Shown here in pieces: positions 27,501 to 36,801 of a DNA stretch of 43,203 bases. The stretch comes from Deltaproteobacteria bacterium HGW-Deltaproteobacteria-14 (lineage in GTDB: Bacteria > Myxococcota_A > UBA9042 > PHBI01). The position numbers were made by a program, and so were the translations under genes. How positions within the stretch are numbered: position 1 is the first letter of the stretch; each line of letters opens with the position of its first letter. Below the pieces are notes generated by a model. The model saw nothing but the letters and a program-made list of their open reading frames with translations, ran no database searches and was not told the origin of the DNA. Where the stretch lies: the NCBI GenBank assembly GCA_002841945.1, contig PHBI01000031.1:1-43203 (forward strand), written 5' to 3'.

Positions 27501-29629
27501 AGGCGGACCCGACGGGGCTGACGGCGGCCTGGGGGCTGTGTCGCTGCGCCGAGCGCGACGGCGACCTCGAGTCCCTGGCGGTCGCGCTGCAGCACGTCGC
27601 CGGCCTGGTAGGCGACGACGTCGTGGCCGCCGATCTGCTCGTGCGGCTGGCGCAGGTGCGCGCCGCGCACTTCGACGACGCGACCGGGGCCCGCGAGGCG
27701 CTCGACGCCGCGCTGCGCCGCGCGCCGGACCACTTCGCGGCGGCCGAGCAGCTCACCGCGCTCCCGGGCCGCCCCGAGGAGGTCCGCGCCGCCGCCGCCG
27801 CGCTCAGCCGCGCCGCCCGCGTCGCGACCGATCCCGACCGCGTCCACGCCCTGTGGTCGCAGGTCGGCGCGTGGCTCGAGACCCCCCTCGGCGATCGCGT
27901 GGCGGCGGTCGCGGCCTTCGAGCTGGCGCTCGCCGCGCGGCCCGACGACGGCGCCCTGCTCCTGCGGGTCGGCGAGCTGTGCCTGCGCGACGCTCAGACC
28001 AGCGTCGCCGTGCGCTACCTGGCCCTCGCCGCCGAGCGCCCGGAGCCCGCGGAGGTCCACCAGGCCGCGCGGCGGCGGCTCGCGGAGCTGTTCGCGGGGG
28101 AGCTCGGGCAGCCGGCGCGGGCCCGGGAGCTCCTCGTGGGCCTGATCGACGAGACCCCCGACGACGTCGCGGCGCGGCGACTCCTCATCGACGTCCACCG
28201 CGCCCTCGATGACAGCGCCGGCGCCGTCGCCGAGTATCGCGCCCTGTGCGAGCGGACGGCGGGCGCGAGGGAGCGTGCGGCGTTGCAGCAGGAACTCGCC
28301 GAGCTGTTTGATGAGAAGGGGGATTTCGACTCTGCATTTGCAGCGCGGCTGGAGGCGGTGGGCGACGAGGGGCCGAGCGGGCGCGCGGCGGCGGCCTGTC
28401 GCGAGGCGCTCGACGACGCGACCCGTGGGATGCGCTACGTGAGGGCGCTGGAGGCGTGGGCGGCGGCGCACCCCGACGACGTGGGCGCGGCCTACCACCG
28501 CGAGGTCACGACGGTCTGGGCCGGCGTGGTCGGCCGGCCGGAGGACGGACTCGCGACCCTCGCGGCGGCCGTGACCGCGTCTCCGGGGGATCTGGAGCTG
28601 CAGGAGACGCTCGTGGACGCGCTGATCGCGGCCGGGGCGCCCACGGAGGCCGTCGAGGCCGCGCGGGGCCTGGTGCTGGTCGATCCGGGGCGCGGTGCGT
28701 CGTGGCGCGCGCTCGAGGCCGCGTTCCTGGCGGCGGGGCGCAAGGACCTGGCGCGGCGCGCGCGCGCCGGTCTGGCGACGACGGGCCCGGCCGCCGGTGA
28801 GGTCGCGGCCCGGGTCAGGCGCGCGCTCCCGGTCGTCTACGGGCTCACCCCGAGCGTGCTGCGCTCGCTCGGGGAGGAGGACCGCGGCGCGTGGGCGGTG
28901 GAGCGCCTGCTGGCGGCCCTTTCGGAGTACGTCCCGACGGTCTTCGAGGGCGACCTCGGGGGCGTGCGCCTCGAGCGCTGCGAGCAGCTCGACGCCGGCG
29001 ATGGCTATCCGCTCTACGCTGAGGCGGCGCGGGTCGCGCGGGCGTTCGAGGTGGAGGCGTTCGAGCTGTTCATCGCGCCCGAGCCGGGTGGCTGGGCGCG
29101 GGCGTTCCCGGGGGCGAGGGTGGTGGTGTCGGCCGGCTTCGCCGCGGCGCCCTCGGCGGCGCGGTGCTTCGAGCTGGCGCGCGCCTTCGCCCTGGTGGGG
29201 CGCGGCGTCGAGGCGATCGAGGTGCTCGACGCCGGCGTGCTGGGCGAGCTGCTGGCGGCCGGGGAGCGGCTGGTGCACCCGGGGGCGCCGGGGTGGTCCG
29301 GGGGGCGGCCCGAGGTCGTCGACGACCTGACGCGGCGGCTGGCGCGGGCGGTGCCACGGCGCGCCCGCGGCGACATCGACGACTGCGCCGCGGCGACCCT
29401 GCGCGAGGGGCCGGTCGACGTCGAGGCGTGGCGGCTGGCGCTCGCACGGACGGCGTCTCGGGCGGCGCTGCTGGCGTGCGACGACCTCGAGGCGGCGCTG
29501 CCGCGGCTCCGGTCCGAGGGCGGGGCCGGGGTGGTCGACGCGATCGCCTTCTGGGTCTCGGATCTCGCGGACCGAGCGCGCGAGGAGCAGGCCGCCGAGG
29601 CGGTCCAGGCCCGGTCCCGAGCGCGCTGA
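24572..29629 (+). CDS. Giant TPR-repeat protein (1685 aa)
   Basis: A 1685-residue protein built almost wholly of alpha-helical repeats of TPR type, recognised by recurrent A-L-x-x-Y-x-x-A-L-x-x-x-P units such as AIGHYQQALASDREAPGA, AARWFRAALSLDPVDLRAL and AIARYRRALALEPACVAAL. The array runs from about 60 to 1380. The last 300 residues form a different, more globular region (from about VRRALPVVYGLTP) that I do not recognise. No signal peptide or TM helix, so it is probably cytoplasmic or peripheral. Such repeats scaffold protein complexes. It is divergent from a kinase, which could phosphorylate or recruit it (inference). ATG at 24572 has GGGGAGG seven nt upstream. A long antisense open frame over this gene is a codon-bias shadow. 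Confidence 0.92.
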   Translation: MAVLGRMESGPRSPRGGRRAALHKGAVDAAEVEPGAAAEAPLSATVAIATEMAERLRAELDRRCAPDRAAALHCELARLLEHPLGRLEEALTHYRSATEHLPDYLPGFRGVRRCAIRLGRPVEALAPLTREVALTPGTRHKAALLRLRARLLEDSLNDPAAAREAWAQLLTLLPEDVGALRAAARLDRAAADPGGHARDVAALSVAVSGDPHLRSVVLVQRARLAEASGDLSEAIGHYQQALASDREAPGAASALARLLNEAGRWLELVAILEHEIRETDDAYTQTALLLEVARVSEDRLGDTDAAVGALERAAVISPQSAPVLGELARHYTRQRRWSALRDVLERRAHGLNGVSERVAAWTHLGDICANELGDREGAARWFRAALSLDPVDLRALRGLGDLYVTLGRWREAVDVALQEADAAVSSERRAAACARAGALAEQHLADTAFAIAQHERALSFSPGFAPSFAALDRLYGATAHVDAHIALHERAATLAATPAEAIHALFTVATLYETRCAAPQLAVAVYRRILQLAPGRVDALHALQRAAERAGDHQALLAALDEELALFDRGAATVSVSRRVALELRAASLLDEALAAPERAIARYRRALALEPACVAALDGLERLLRRLERWDELVSPLVASLELEPAGAGAVGRLVELARICDAELGDPEAAVSYLERALHHDPHERRVLTALAAALGKAGRHERQVEILGLLVEATEDPAARSFIACRMGEVAEAHLDPREAARAYGYALQAVPGWLPARDALARLARAERRGETSEAAAHAAFVTALRAEREDTRDPAAWRRAALATSHYLLDVVGDRAAGAAVLGALREADPRDVAALFELGGCARLDGDVVALIEVERALAGVVTDRGVAAALLRDVAWLEADHGVGDPVASLFQSLELAPDDPEALLALEELALERGDAALLGEIDARLVGAGEQAGVAGEVWATDRVVRLAESLEALGDSRALLAWMDAVQADPTGLTAAWGLCRCAERDGDLESLAVALQHVAGLVGDDVVAADLLVRLAQVRAAHFDDATGAREALDAALRRAPDHFAAAEQLTALPGRPEEVRAAAAALSRAARVATDPDRVHALWSQVGAWLETPLGDRVAAVAAFELALAARPDDGALLLRVGELCLRDAQTSVAVRYLALAAERPEPAEVHQAARRRLAELFAGELGQPARARELLVGLIDETPDDVAARRLLIDVHRALDDSAGAVAEYRALCERTAGARERAALQQELAELFDEKGDFDSAFAARLEAVGDEGPSGRAAAACREALDDATRGMRYVRALEAWAAAHPDDVGAAYHREVTTVWAGVVGRPEDGLATLAAAVTASPGDLELQETLVDALIAAGAPTEAVEAARGLVLVDPGRGASWRALEAAFLAAGRKDLARRARAGLATTGPAAGEVAARVRRALPVVYGLTPSVLRSLGEEDRGAWAVERLLAALSEYVPTVFEGDLGGVRLERCEQLDAGDGYPLYAEAARVARAFEVEAFELFIAPEPGGWARAFPGARVVVSAGFAAAPSAARCFELARAFALVGRGVEAIEVLDAGVLGELLAAGERLVHPGAPGWSGGRPEVVDDLTRRLARAVPRRARGDIDDCAAATLREGPVDVEAWRLALARTASRAALLACDDLEAALPRLRSEGGAGVVDAIAFWVSDLADRAREEQAAEAVQARSRAR

Positions 29630-29737
29630 CGAGCCCGCCGGGGGGGCCGCCCATCCTGCGATCGCCAAGCGCGGCGGGGTGAGGTAGACCACTTGGTGGA
29701 GGTGGCGCGCGTCCATGCGCCGCTCCAGGAGGTCATG

Positions 29738-30811
29738 ATGCGCAGTCCGAGGCACTTCTTCGAGCCGCTCGCGGTAGGCGCGCCGACGCCGCTGCGGGAG
29801 ATCCCGTTCCGCCCCTCCCGGATGATCCACTTCTTCGACCCGTCGAACGCCAAGATGGCGGCCAAGCTGCCGGAGCTGGCCAAGACCTGCGACGTGCTGC
29901 TCGGCAACCTCGAGGACGCGGTCGCGGCCGACAAGAAGGTCGAGGCGCGCGAGGGGTTCGTGCGGGTCGCCCGCGAGGTCGACTTCAAGCGGTGCCAGCT
30001 CTGGACCCGCGTCAACAGCCTGGACAGCCCGTGGTTCCTCGACGACGTCGAGCGGATCGTCGCGGAGGTCGGCGACCGCCTCGACGTGCTGATGATCCCG
30101 AAGGTCGAGGGCGCCTGGGACATCCACTTCGTCGACCGCCTGCTGGCGCTCCTCGAGGCGCGGCACGGGCTGAAGCGCCCGATCCTCATCCACGCCATCC
30201 TCGAGACCGCGCTCGGGGTCGCGAACGTCGAGGAGATCGCCGGGGCGAGCCCTCGCATGCAGGGGTTGAGCCTCGGCCCGGCGGACCTTGCCGCGTCGCG
30301 GCGCATGAAGACGACCCGCGTCGGCGGCGGGCACCCCGGCTACATCGTCCGGGCGGATCCCGATCCCGCGCTCCCCGACGCGCCCCGACCCGCCTATCAG
30401 CAGGATCTGTGGCACTACACCCTGGCGCGCATGGTCGACGCCTGCGTCGCCCAGGGGATCCTGCCCTACTACGGCCCGTTCGGAGACATCCGCGACACCC
30501 AGGCCTGCGAGGACCAGTTTCGCAACGCGTTCATCATCGGGTGCGTCGGGGCGTGGTCGCTGCATCCGGTGCAGATCAAGATCGCCCGCCAGGTCTTCAG
30601 CCCGCCCGTCGACGAGGTGCGGTGGGCGCGTCGCGTCATCGAGGCGATGGGCGACGGGACCGGGGCGGTGATGCTCGATGGCAAGATGCAGGACGACGCC
30701 ACGGTCAAGCAGTGCCGCGTGATGGTCGGGCTGGCGCAGATGCTGGCGCGGGACGACGCGGAGCTCAGCGCGGCCTACGGCTTCGACCCGCCGGCCGGCG
30801 CCGAGCGATGA
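29738..30811 (+). CDS. Malyl-CoA lyase family (HpcH/HpaI aldolase superfamily) enzyme
   Basis: A 357-residue cytoplasmic TIM-barrel lyase that reversibly splits or forms beta-hydroxyacyl-CoA such as malyl-CoA (acetyl-CoA plus glyoxylate). Signatures: GNLEDAV (56-62), substrate/CoA Arg in TRVNSLDSP (R91), IPKVEG (120-124), metal ligand E155 (AILETALG) and D183 in [24 protein letters not shown], the last stretch being characteristic of malyl/methylmalyl-CoA lyases over citrate lyase CitE. The start is the second of two adjacent ATGs, five nt from AGGAGG at 29727-29732. Its stop overlaps the ATG of the next gene (ATGA). No other carboxylic-acid-cycle gene lies in the window, so the pathway (glyoxylate assimilation or acyl-CoA catabolism) is open. 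Confidence 0.88.
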   Translation: MRSPRHFFEPLAVGAPTPLREIPFRPSRMIHFFDPSNAKMAAKLPELAKTCDVLLGNLEDAVAADKKVEAREGFVRVAREVDFKRCQLWTRVNSLDSPWFLDDVERIVAEVGDRLDVLMIPKVEGAWDIHFVDRLLALLEARHGLKRPILIHAILETALGVANVEEIAGASPRMQGLSLGPADLAASRRMKTTRVGGGHPGYIVRADPDPALPDAPRPAYQQDLWHYTLARMVDACVAQGILPYYGPFGDIRDTQACEDQFRNAFIIGCVGAWSLHPVQIKIARQVFSPPVDEVRWARRVIEAMGDGTGAVMLDGKMQDDATVKQCRVMVGLAQMLARDDAELSAAYGFDPPAGAER

Positions 30812-31512
30812 GCCGCCGTGCTCCCCAGCGCGGCCCCCGACGAGGTCCCCGGGAGCGGATCGCCAGCCTGGCGCGGTGGCTCCTGCTGGTGAGCACCGCC
30901 GCGGTGATGGTCCACTGCAAGGACGCCGACGACCACACGTCGTGGGAAGACGACCTCGTGGTGCAGCGCGAGCGCTACCGGCGCCTCGGTCTGGACTTCG
31001 TAGAGGCCGAGGCGCGCGAGGACACGGCCTGTATCCTGAGGTCGAAGCGTCTGCACAACGTGGTGATCGCGGGGGGGCGTGAGCGGGATCCGCAGGGCCA
31101 CCTCACGCCTGACTCCAAGTGCGACTACGACTCCGTGATCATGGGGGCGAAGACGTTCATCGCCGGGGTCGAGAAGGCCACCGATCGCGCGCTGCTGTTC
31201 GGCGGCTGGCGGAGCCTCGACGAGGGCGAGCGGCTGGCGCTCTTCCTCGTGTGGTTCGAGGACGGCCTCGCCGTCGGTCGCGAGGTGGTCAGGGCGGGCA
31301 GCGAGGGCCCCCTGGTCGCGGCGGGCAAGGAGTGGCACGCCCCGCGGACCGAGCTCACGGGCGGTCGGTACGTGGTCGAGGGCTGGCTGCGCTCGGTCGA
31401 CGCCGGCGCAGCCAAGGCCACCTACGAGCGCCTTCGCTGCGAGTTGACCGAGAACCTCGACTTCGAGGGGTGCACGACGCTCGACTCTGTCGTGGTCGAC
31501 GCCACAAGATAG
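30808..31512 (+). CDS. Hypothetical envelope-associated protein coupled to lyase
   Basis: A 234-residue protein of unrecognised family. A basic N-terminus ([17 protein letters not shown]) is followed by one hydrophobic stretch (about 20-35, [17 protein letters not shown]), either a signal peptide or a single TM anchor. The Cys after it lacks a standard lipobox (VMVHC). The remainder is a compact alpha/beta-looking domain with four Cys that could pair. ATG 30808 overlaps the TGA of the lyase by 4 nt (ATGA), so translation is coupled. The last 158 bp overlap the 3' end of the convergent FG-GAP gene. Function unknown. Confidence 0.75.
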   Translation: MSRRAPQRGPRRGPRERIASLARWLLLVSTAAVMVHCKDADDHTSWEDDLVVQRERYRRLGLDFVEAEAREDTACILRSKRLHNVVIAGGRERDPQGHLTPDSKCDYDSVIMGAKTFIAGVEKATDRALLFGGWRSLDEGERLALFLVWFEDGLAVGREVVRAGSEGPLVAAGKEWHAPRTELTGGRYVVEGWLRSVDAGAAKATYERLRCELTENLDFEGCTTLDSVVVDATR

Positions 31513-34500
31513 CGAGCGCCAGGGCGAGGCCCCACCACGCCCCTTGGGCGCCGGGTGGGTTGGCGCCGCAGCCGCCGTCCTGGCGTAGGCGGTCGGCGTC
31601 GGCGCGGTCGAGGCCCGCGTCGAGCGCCGTCTCGGTGGCGGTGATCGCGTCTCCGTCGGCCTCGTTCACCTCGGGCGCGGCGATGACCGACGTGTCCGCC
31701 GGCGCCGGGGTGGTGTCGACGTCGAGGATCCCGGGCGCGTCCTCGTCGCTCGTGTCCGCGGTCGCGTCCACGTCGAGCGGCCCCTCCGCGTCCGCGTCCG
31801 CCGCCACCTCCGCGTCGAGAGCGCCGCCGTCGGCGCCGTCCTGCGGCCCCGGCTCGGCGTCCCCCGGTCCCGGTTCCGCGTCCACGTCGTCGCCGTCGCC
31901 GTCGAGCGGGGCCGCGTCGGCGTCCGGCGGGGGCGCCGCGGCGTCGCCGTCGTCCACCGTCTCCGCCGCGCTGTCCACGGGCGCCGCGTCGGGCTCGACG
32001 ACGTCGGCGGCGGCCGCGTCTTCGCCCCCCGGCCCGGCGACCAGCCAGGAGCCGACGACGTAGAGCGGCGGCTCGTCGTGGCTGACCGTCACGGTCACCG
32101 TCCCGGGGGTCGCGGGGGTGAGCTCGATCTCGTAGCGCCCCAGGCCGACGTAGCGGGCCTCTGCCTCGAGGGTCCCCTGCGACGCCGCCACCGCCAGGTC
32201 GAGGCCGCTCCCGACCGCGCGCTCGGCGCTCGTGCGGGGGAGGACGCGGAGGACCGCCGGGACCCCGACGGCGAGCGGCTCGCCCGCGGCGGCGACGATG
32301 GTGCTCGTCGCGCTCGAGGGGGCCGGGAGCGCGCGGTCCACGAGGTCGACGCGGCACACGACGACGCCCGGCGCGCCGCCGACGTCCAGCGTCACGGTGC
32401 CCGCTCCGGGGCTCCATCCGGCGATCGCGGTGACCCGGTAGGAGGCGAACGAGGTCGCCGCGACGTCGCGGACGGTCACCCCGGTCGCGTGCCAGGTGAC
32501 GGACAGGTCCGCCTCGGGGACGGTCGTCCCGTACGCGTCCCGGAGCGTGAGGAGCGCGGTGCCGACGTCCTGCCCGTCGGCGCGCAGCGCGCGCTCGGAG
32601 AACGCGCAGGTGCTGCGGGACGGGGTGACGAACGCCGCGGCGTCCGCCAGGGCGTCGAGGTGGGCGACCCGGCGCGCCTCACCGATCGGGGCGCCGTCCA
32701 CCGCGAGCCACACCAGGGCGCCGTCGGGCAGGCTCGCGTGGGCGAAGTCGAGCCGCAGCGTCGTGGTGTTGCTCGTGTAGGTCGCCGGCGCGAGCTCGCC
32801 TCCAGCGTCCGTCGCGAGGCGCACCCGGTCCTCGGCTGGGACGAAGGGGGCGCCGTTCGCGTCGCGCAGCTCGGCGCGCAGGGTGATGGCGGCGTGGCTG
32901 ACGGCGTCGCTGCGCACATAGAGGTCGCGCCACTCGAGGGTGGAGCGGTCCGGGTCGGCCGGTGGCGCCGTCGGGACCTGCAGCGCGGCGCCAAACGCGG
33001 CGCCGTCGACCTCGAGCGCGAGGGTCGTGCGCTCGGGCGGCGGGGGCGGGGCGGTCGCCATGAACCCGGTCGGCGCGGGCGCGAGCGGGTAGACGACGCC
33101 GTCGACGTCCACCGCGACGGCGTGCTCGGGCCCGACCGCGGCGCCGGTCGCGTCCCGGGGGCGCGCGTGGATCGCGAAGGGGCGCCCCTCGACCGGGGGC
33201 GTCGGCGTCGTCCTCAGCGCGGCGGCGGGAGCGAGCGTGCGGAGGACCCGCGGGTGGGCCCCGAGGGGCTCCGTCCCGACGCGGAGGTCGAAGCGCAGCT
33301 CGGTCGCGTCGGGGTCGGCGTCTACCGCCGCGGTGAAGACGCCCGCCGGGCCCTCGATGAAGGGCCCGACGACGGCGTGGTCGGCGGTGGCGGTCGGGGT
33401 CGTCGCGAAGCCGCCGTCGCCGCTCGCGAGGTCGATCACGACGGCCTCCGCGGTGGCGGTGAGCCATGGGGGCTCGGTCCGGGCGACGCTCGTCCCCGTG
33501 GGCAGGTCGAAGGCCTCGGAGAAGCCGCTCGGCCAGGTCAGGTTCACGCTGAGCGGCTGCCCGGGGGTGTCGCACGGCGGCGGGAAGGCGAGCTGCACCG
33601 AGGCGGCGGTGGCGGCGTCGCCGAAGGCGCCGCCGGCGGTGACGACGCGGCGCCGCACCGCTCCGCCGCAGGTCGCGGTGATCCATGCGCCGGCCGCGTT
33701 GGCGCCCGTGTAGCGCGGGTGGAGGACGAGTCGGGCGGCGGGCGGGCTGGGGGCGGTGTTGTGGAGGAAGGTGAGGCGGCCGTCGAGGTGGGCGATGAGC
33801 GCGTCGACCCGGCCGTCGAGGTCGACGTCGGCGAGGACGAGGTCGCGCGCGACGCCCCCAGAGGCGAGGTGGGGGGCGGGGATCGGCTCCACGAAGCGCC
33901 CGCTGGGCGTGCCTCGGAACCACGTGGACTCCTGCGCCGACGGGTTGGCGATGAAGTCGGCGGCGATGAGCGCGCCGCTGGCGAGGACGAGGTCGAGCCA
34001 GCCGTCGTTGTCGACGTCGACGAGCGCCGCGGTCCAGCTCACCTGATAGCCGTCGCGCGCGAAGGTGGGGCCGGGGTGGCGGGCCTCGGTCGCGTCGACG
34101 AACCCCCCGTCGGCCCCGCGGTGCAGCAGGATCGCGCCGCCGATGTTGGTGATGACGAGGTCGAGGGCGCCGTCCGCGTCGGCGGGGGCGATGGCAGGCC
34201 CCATGCCGTATTGCGGCGCGACGACGCCGAGCTGCGACGCCCGGTTCGCGAAGGACCACGCGCCGGTCGACCCCGGGCCGGCGTTGATCCACAGCTCCTG
34301 GCCGCCGCTGAACTGCGCGAAGTCATTGACGATGAGGACGTCGAGCTGGCCGTCCTCGTCGACGTCGAGGAGCGCCGGGATGAACGAGCAGCCGGCCGGA
34401 CCGTCGAGAAAGCCCCAGGCTTCGGAGACGTCGCTGAAGAAGCCGCGGCCGTCGTTCTCGAGGACCACGTTGGTGGCGCAGCGGTGGCTCGGGAAGGACA

Positions 34501-35041
34501 CGCGGTCGATGTAGCTCGTGACCACGAGGTCGAGGTCGCCGTCGCCGTCGAGGTCGCCGGCCGCGGCGGTCGACGACCAGGTGTGGCGGCCGGTGAGGCG
34601 TGCGCCCGAGGCGTCGCTGAAGGTGCCGTCGCCGAGGTTCTCGAGCAGGGTGTCGGGGCCGTTGCGGGCGATGTAGAGGTCGAGATCGCCGTCGCCGTCC
34701 ATGTCGAACAGGGTGTGACCGAAGGCGGCCGCGTCGGGCGGTCCGGGGAGGAGCGTGGGGCCGCTCCACGTGAGGGCGCCCGTTCGTGCGAAGAACGCCG
34801 GGGCGCGGTTTCCGCCCGACACGACCAGATCCGGCTGTCCATCGCCGGTGACGTCGCCGTACGAGACCGCGGCGATGAGCGAGTTGTGGCTCATCGCGGC
34901 GGCGTCGAGCGCGAGGCCGGCCGCGCTCGTCAGGTCCTCGAACGGCTCGGCGCTGGCCGCCGCCGGCGCGAACCACGCGGCGAGCAGCGCGGCGAGGGCC
35001 GCGCGGTGGCGTATCGAGGTGGCGGAGAGCACGTCGACCAC
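31355..35041 (-). CDS. FG-GAP/ASPIC repeat surface protein with MYXO-CTERM-like segment
   Basis: A 1228-residue exported protein. GTG 35041 gives MVDVLSATSIRHR and a signal peptide ending AAASA (about residue 31); TTG 35068 or GTG 35032 are alternatives, none with a good ribosome site. The first 400 residues carry FG-GAP/VCBS-type beta-propeller repeats with calcium loops (DMDGDGDLDLYIA, DLDGDGDLDLVV, DVDNDGWLDLVL). An ASPIC/UnbV-like motif follows (LTWPSGFSEAFDLPTG), then immunoglobulin-like beta domains and a long Asp/Ala/Pro-rich acidic stretch. Near the end, [27 protein letters not shown] fits a MYXO-CTERM sorting signal (Cys-motif, TM, Arg). The frame then runs about 43 more Arg/Ser-rich residues, antisense to the convergent gene. 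Likely surface-anchored ligand-binding protein. Confidence 0.88.
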   Translation of the reverse strand: MVDVLSATSIRHRAALAALLAAWFAPAAASAEPFEDLTSAAGLALDAAAMSHNSLIAAVSYGDVTGDGQPDLVVSGGNRAPAFFARTGALTWSGPTLLPGPPDAAAFGHTLFDMDGDGDLDLYIARNGPDTLLENLGDGTFSDASGARLTGRHTWSSTAAAGDLDGDGDLDLVVTSYIDRVSFPSHRCATNVVLENDGRGFFSDVSEAWGFLDGPAGCSFIPALLDVDEDGQLDVLIVNDFAQFSGGQELWINAGPGSTGAWSFANRASQLGVVAPQYGMGPAIAPADADGALDLVITNIGGAILLHRGADGGFVDATEARHPGPTFARDGYQVSWTAALVDVDNDGWLDLVLASGALIAADFIANPSAQESTWFRGTPSGRFVEPIPAPHLASGGVARDLVLADVDLDGRVDALIAHLDGRLTFLHNTAPSPPAARLVLHPRYTGANAAGAWITATCGGAVRRRVVTAGGAFGDAATAASVQLAFPPPCDTPGQPLSVNLTWPSGFSEAFDLPTGTSVARTEPPWLTATAEAVVIDLASGDGGFATTPTATADHAVVGPFIEGPAGVFTAAVDADPDATELRFDLRVGTEPLGAHPRVLRTLAPAAALRTTPTPPVEGRPFAIHARPRDATGAAVGPEHAVAVDVDGVVYPLAPAPTGFMATAPPPPPERTTLALEVDGAAFGAALQVPTAPPADPDRSTLEWRDLYVRSDAVSHAAITLRAELRDANGAPFVPAEDRVRLATDAGGELAPATYTSNTTTLRLDFAHASLPDGALVWLAVDGAPIGEARRVAHLDALADAAAFVTPSRSTCAFSERALRADGQDVGTALLTLRDAYGTTVPEADLSVTWHATGVTVRDVAATSFASYRVTAIAGWSPGAGTVTLDVGGAPGVVVCRVDLVDRALPAPSSATSTIVAAAGEPLAVGVPAVLRVLPRTSAERAVGSGLDLAVAASQGTLEAEARYVGLGRYEIELTPATPGTVTVTVSHDEPPLYVVGSWLVAGPGGEDAAAADVVEPDAAPVDSAAETVDDGDAAAPPPDADAAPLDGDGDDVDAEPGPGDAEPGPQDGADGGALDAEVAADADAEGPLDVDATADTSDEDAPGILDVDTTPAPADTSVIAAPEVNEADGDAITATETALDAGLDRADADRLRQDGGCGANPPGAQGAWWGLALALAILWRRPRQSRASCTPRSRGSRSTRSEGARRWPWLRRRRPSAASPRPRTDRP

Positions 35042-35086
35042 GATGCAAGGTCGCGCGGGTCGGCGCAACGTCGCGGGGGCGAGCGA

Positions 35087-36649
35087 TCAGAACTCGCGGT
35101 CACCGTCCGTGTCGCTGAAGTGGATCCGGTAGAGGTCGGTCCGGCGATCCTTCCAGTTCGTCACCGTCCCCGAGTAGCGGGTGCGGTGGAGCATCTCGAG
35201 GTCGACGTCGTGGATGATCATCGTCTCGATGTTCGCGGTGCACTCGGCGGCGATCCCGTCGCGGGCGAAGGCGATGTCCGACGGCGTGAAGATACCCGAC
35301 TGCGCGTAGTGGATGTCGGCGGCCTCGACGAAGGGGAGGTTGCCGGTGCAGCCCGAGATGGCGACGTAGACCTCGTTCTCGATGGCCCGCGCCTGAGCGC
35401 AGGTCCGCACCCGCAGATAGCCGGCGCGCTCGTCGGTGTTGAACGGGCAGAAGAGGATGTCGGCCCCCTTGCCCGCGGCGATGCGCCCGAGCTCGGGGAA
35501 CTCCATGTCGTAGCAGATGAGGATGGCGATGCGCCCGCGGTCGGTCTGGAACACGTCGAGGGCGTCCCCCGGCTCGACGCCCCACCAGCGGCGCTCGGCC
35601 GGGGTGATGTGGAGCTTCTTCTGCCGCTCCAGCGTGCCGTCGCGGCGGAAGAGATAGGCGACGTTGAAGAGGTGCCCCTCCTCGAGGGCGAACTGCGAGC
35701 CGCCGATGATGTTGACGTTGTACTGGATGGCGAGGTCGCGGAAGAGGTCGATGTACTGCGGGGTGTACTCGGCGAGCTTGCGTGCGGCCAAGCCGGGGCG
35801 GGTGTTGCCGCCCTCGAGCGACAGCAGCTGGGTCGTGAACAGCTCGGGGAACACGAGGAAGTCCGCGTGGTAGTCACCGGCGGTGTCCGCGAAGAAGCGG
35901 CACTGCTGGGCGAAGGCCTCGAAGGAGTCGATGGCGCGGAGCTGGTACTGGACGACCGCCAGGCGCGCCAGCGAGACCGCCCGGTAGCGGCGCTGGCGGG
36001 GCGGGACGTACTCGAGGTTCACCCACTCGAGGAAGGTCGCGTAGCCGAGCGACGCCTTGTCCGACGGCAGGTAGTTCGGGATGAGCCCCTTGAGCACGAA
36101 GCCGTTCGACACCTGCGCCGTCAAGACCGGGTCGTAGAGCGACTTGCGCATCACCGACTCGATGTACTCGCCGGCCGTCATCTCGTCGGCCACCGCCTGG
36201 TAGCCGGGGATCCTGCCCGCGATCATGATGTGCGCGAGGTTCTTCGCCTTCGCCAGGCGCTTGCGTGCGTCGTACAGCCGTCGGCTCAGGCGGAAACCCC
36301 GGCACTCCGGATCGACCATCATCTCGATCCCGTAGAGCGTGTCCCCATCCGGCGTGTGGTTGCGGATGAAGCCGCCGTCGGCGACCTCCTTCCAGTTGTG
36401 CCACTCGCTGTAGCGGTCCGAGTCGACGATCAGGCTCGACGACGACGCGACCAGCTCGCCCTCGTACTCGATGCAGAGCTGACCCTCGGGGAAGCGGGTG
36501 ATCTGGCTCTCGATCTGCTCCCGCGTCCAGGTCTCCATGCCCGGAAAGCACGCCGCCTGAAGCTTGACCAGCGCGTCGAACTCGTCGAGCCGCAGCTCGC
36601 GCACCACCACCTTGGTCTCGAACTCCGCGAGGTTGATCTGCTTGGGCAT
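35087..36649 (-). CDS. GNAT-domain/carbon-nitrogen hydrolase (nitrilase-type) fusion
   Basis: A 520-residue cytoplasmic protein with an N-terminal GNAT acetyltransferase-like domain (about 13-215) and a C-terminal nitrilase-superfamily amidohydrolase (about 225-505). The nitrilase triad is visible: E269 (VFPELF), K345 (RQKKLHITP) and C379 ([11 protein letters not shown]). The domain order and size match Bacillus YhcX-type proteins, whose substrate is not settled to my knowledge. ATG 36649 is preceded by GGAGG a few nt upstream; the frame is open to 36820 but that part is non-coding in character. It is divergent from the patatin gene and lies 45 bp upstream of the FG-GAP gene start on the same strand. 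Possible role: hydrolysing an amide or nitrile metabolite after or before N-acylation (inference). Confidence 0.92.
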   Translation of the reverse strand: MPKQINLAEFETKVVVRELRLDEFDALVKLQAACFPGMETWTREQIESQITRFPEGQLCIEYEGELVASSSSLIVDSDRYSEWHNWKEVADGGFIRNHTPDGDTLYGIEMMVDPECRGFRLSRRLYDARKRLAKAKNLAHIMIAGRIPGYQAVADEMTAGEYIESVMRKSLYDPVLTAQVSNGFVLKGLIPNYLPSDKASLGYATFLEWVNLEYVPPRQRRYRAVSLARLAVVQYQLRAIDSFEAFAQQCRFFADTAGDYHADFLVFPELFTTQLLSLEGGNTRPGLAARKLAEYTPQYIDLFRDLAIQYNVNIIGGSQFALEEGHLFNVAYLFRRDGTLERQKKLHITPAERRWWGVEPGDALDVFQTDRGRIAILICYDMEFPELGRIAAGKGADILFCPFNTDERAGYLRVRTCAQARAIENEVYVAISGCTGNLPFVEAADIHYAQSGIFTPSDIAFARDGIAAECTANIETMIIHDVDLEMLHRTRYSGTVTNWKDRRTDLYRIHFSDTDGDREF

Positions 36650-36801
36650 GGGTCCTCCAAATGTAGCTCGCGCGGCCCGCCGCCGCCGCCGCGGGAACGC
36701 GGTAGCACGCCGCGATGGCGTCCGCCACTCGCGATGCGCGCCGGCTCCGACCGGAGGTGTGAAAACTGTGCAACGCTGCGAGCGCGCTGCACAATCGCCC
36801 G

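Noticed and set aside
23399..30565. 2388-residue open frame on the minus strand across the TPR gene
   Set aside because: It mirrors the third-position GC bias of the plus-strand TPR and lyase genes, is Arg/Gly/Pro-rich without domains, and its far end is an out-of-frame version of the kinase.
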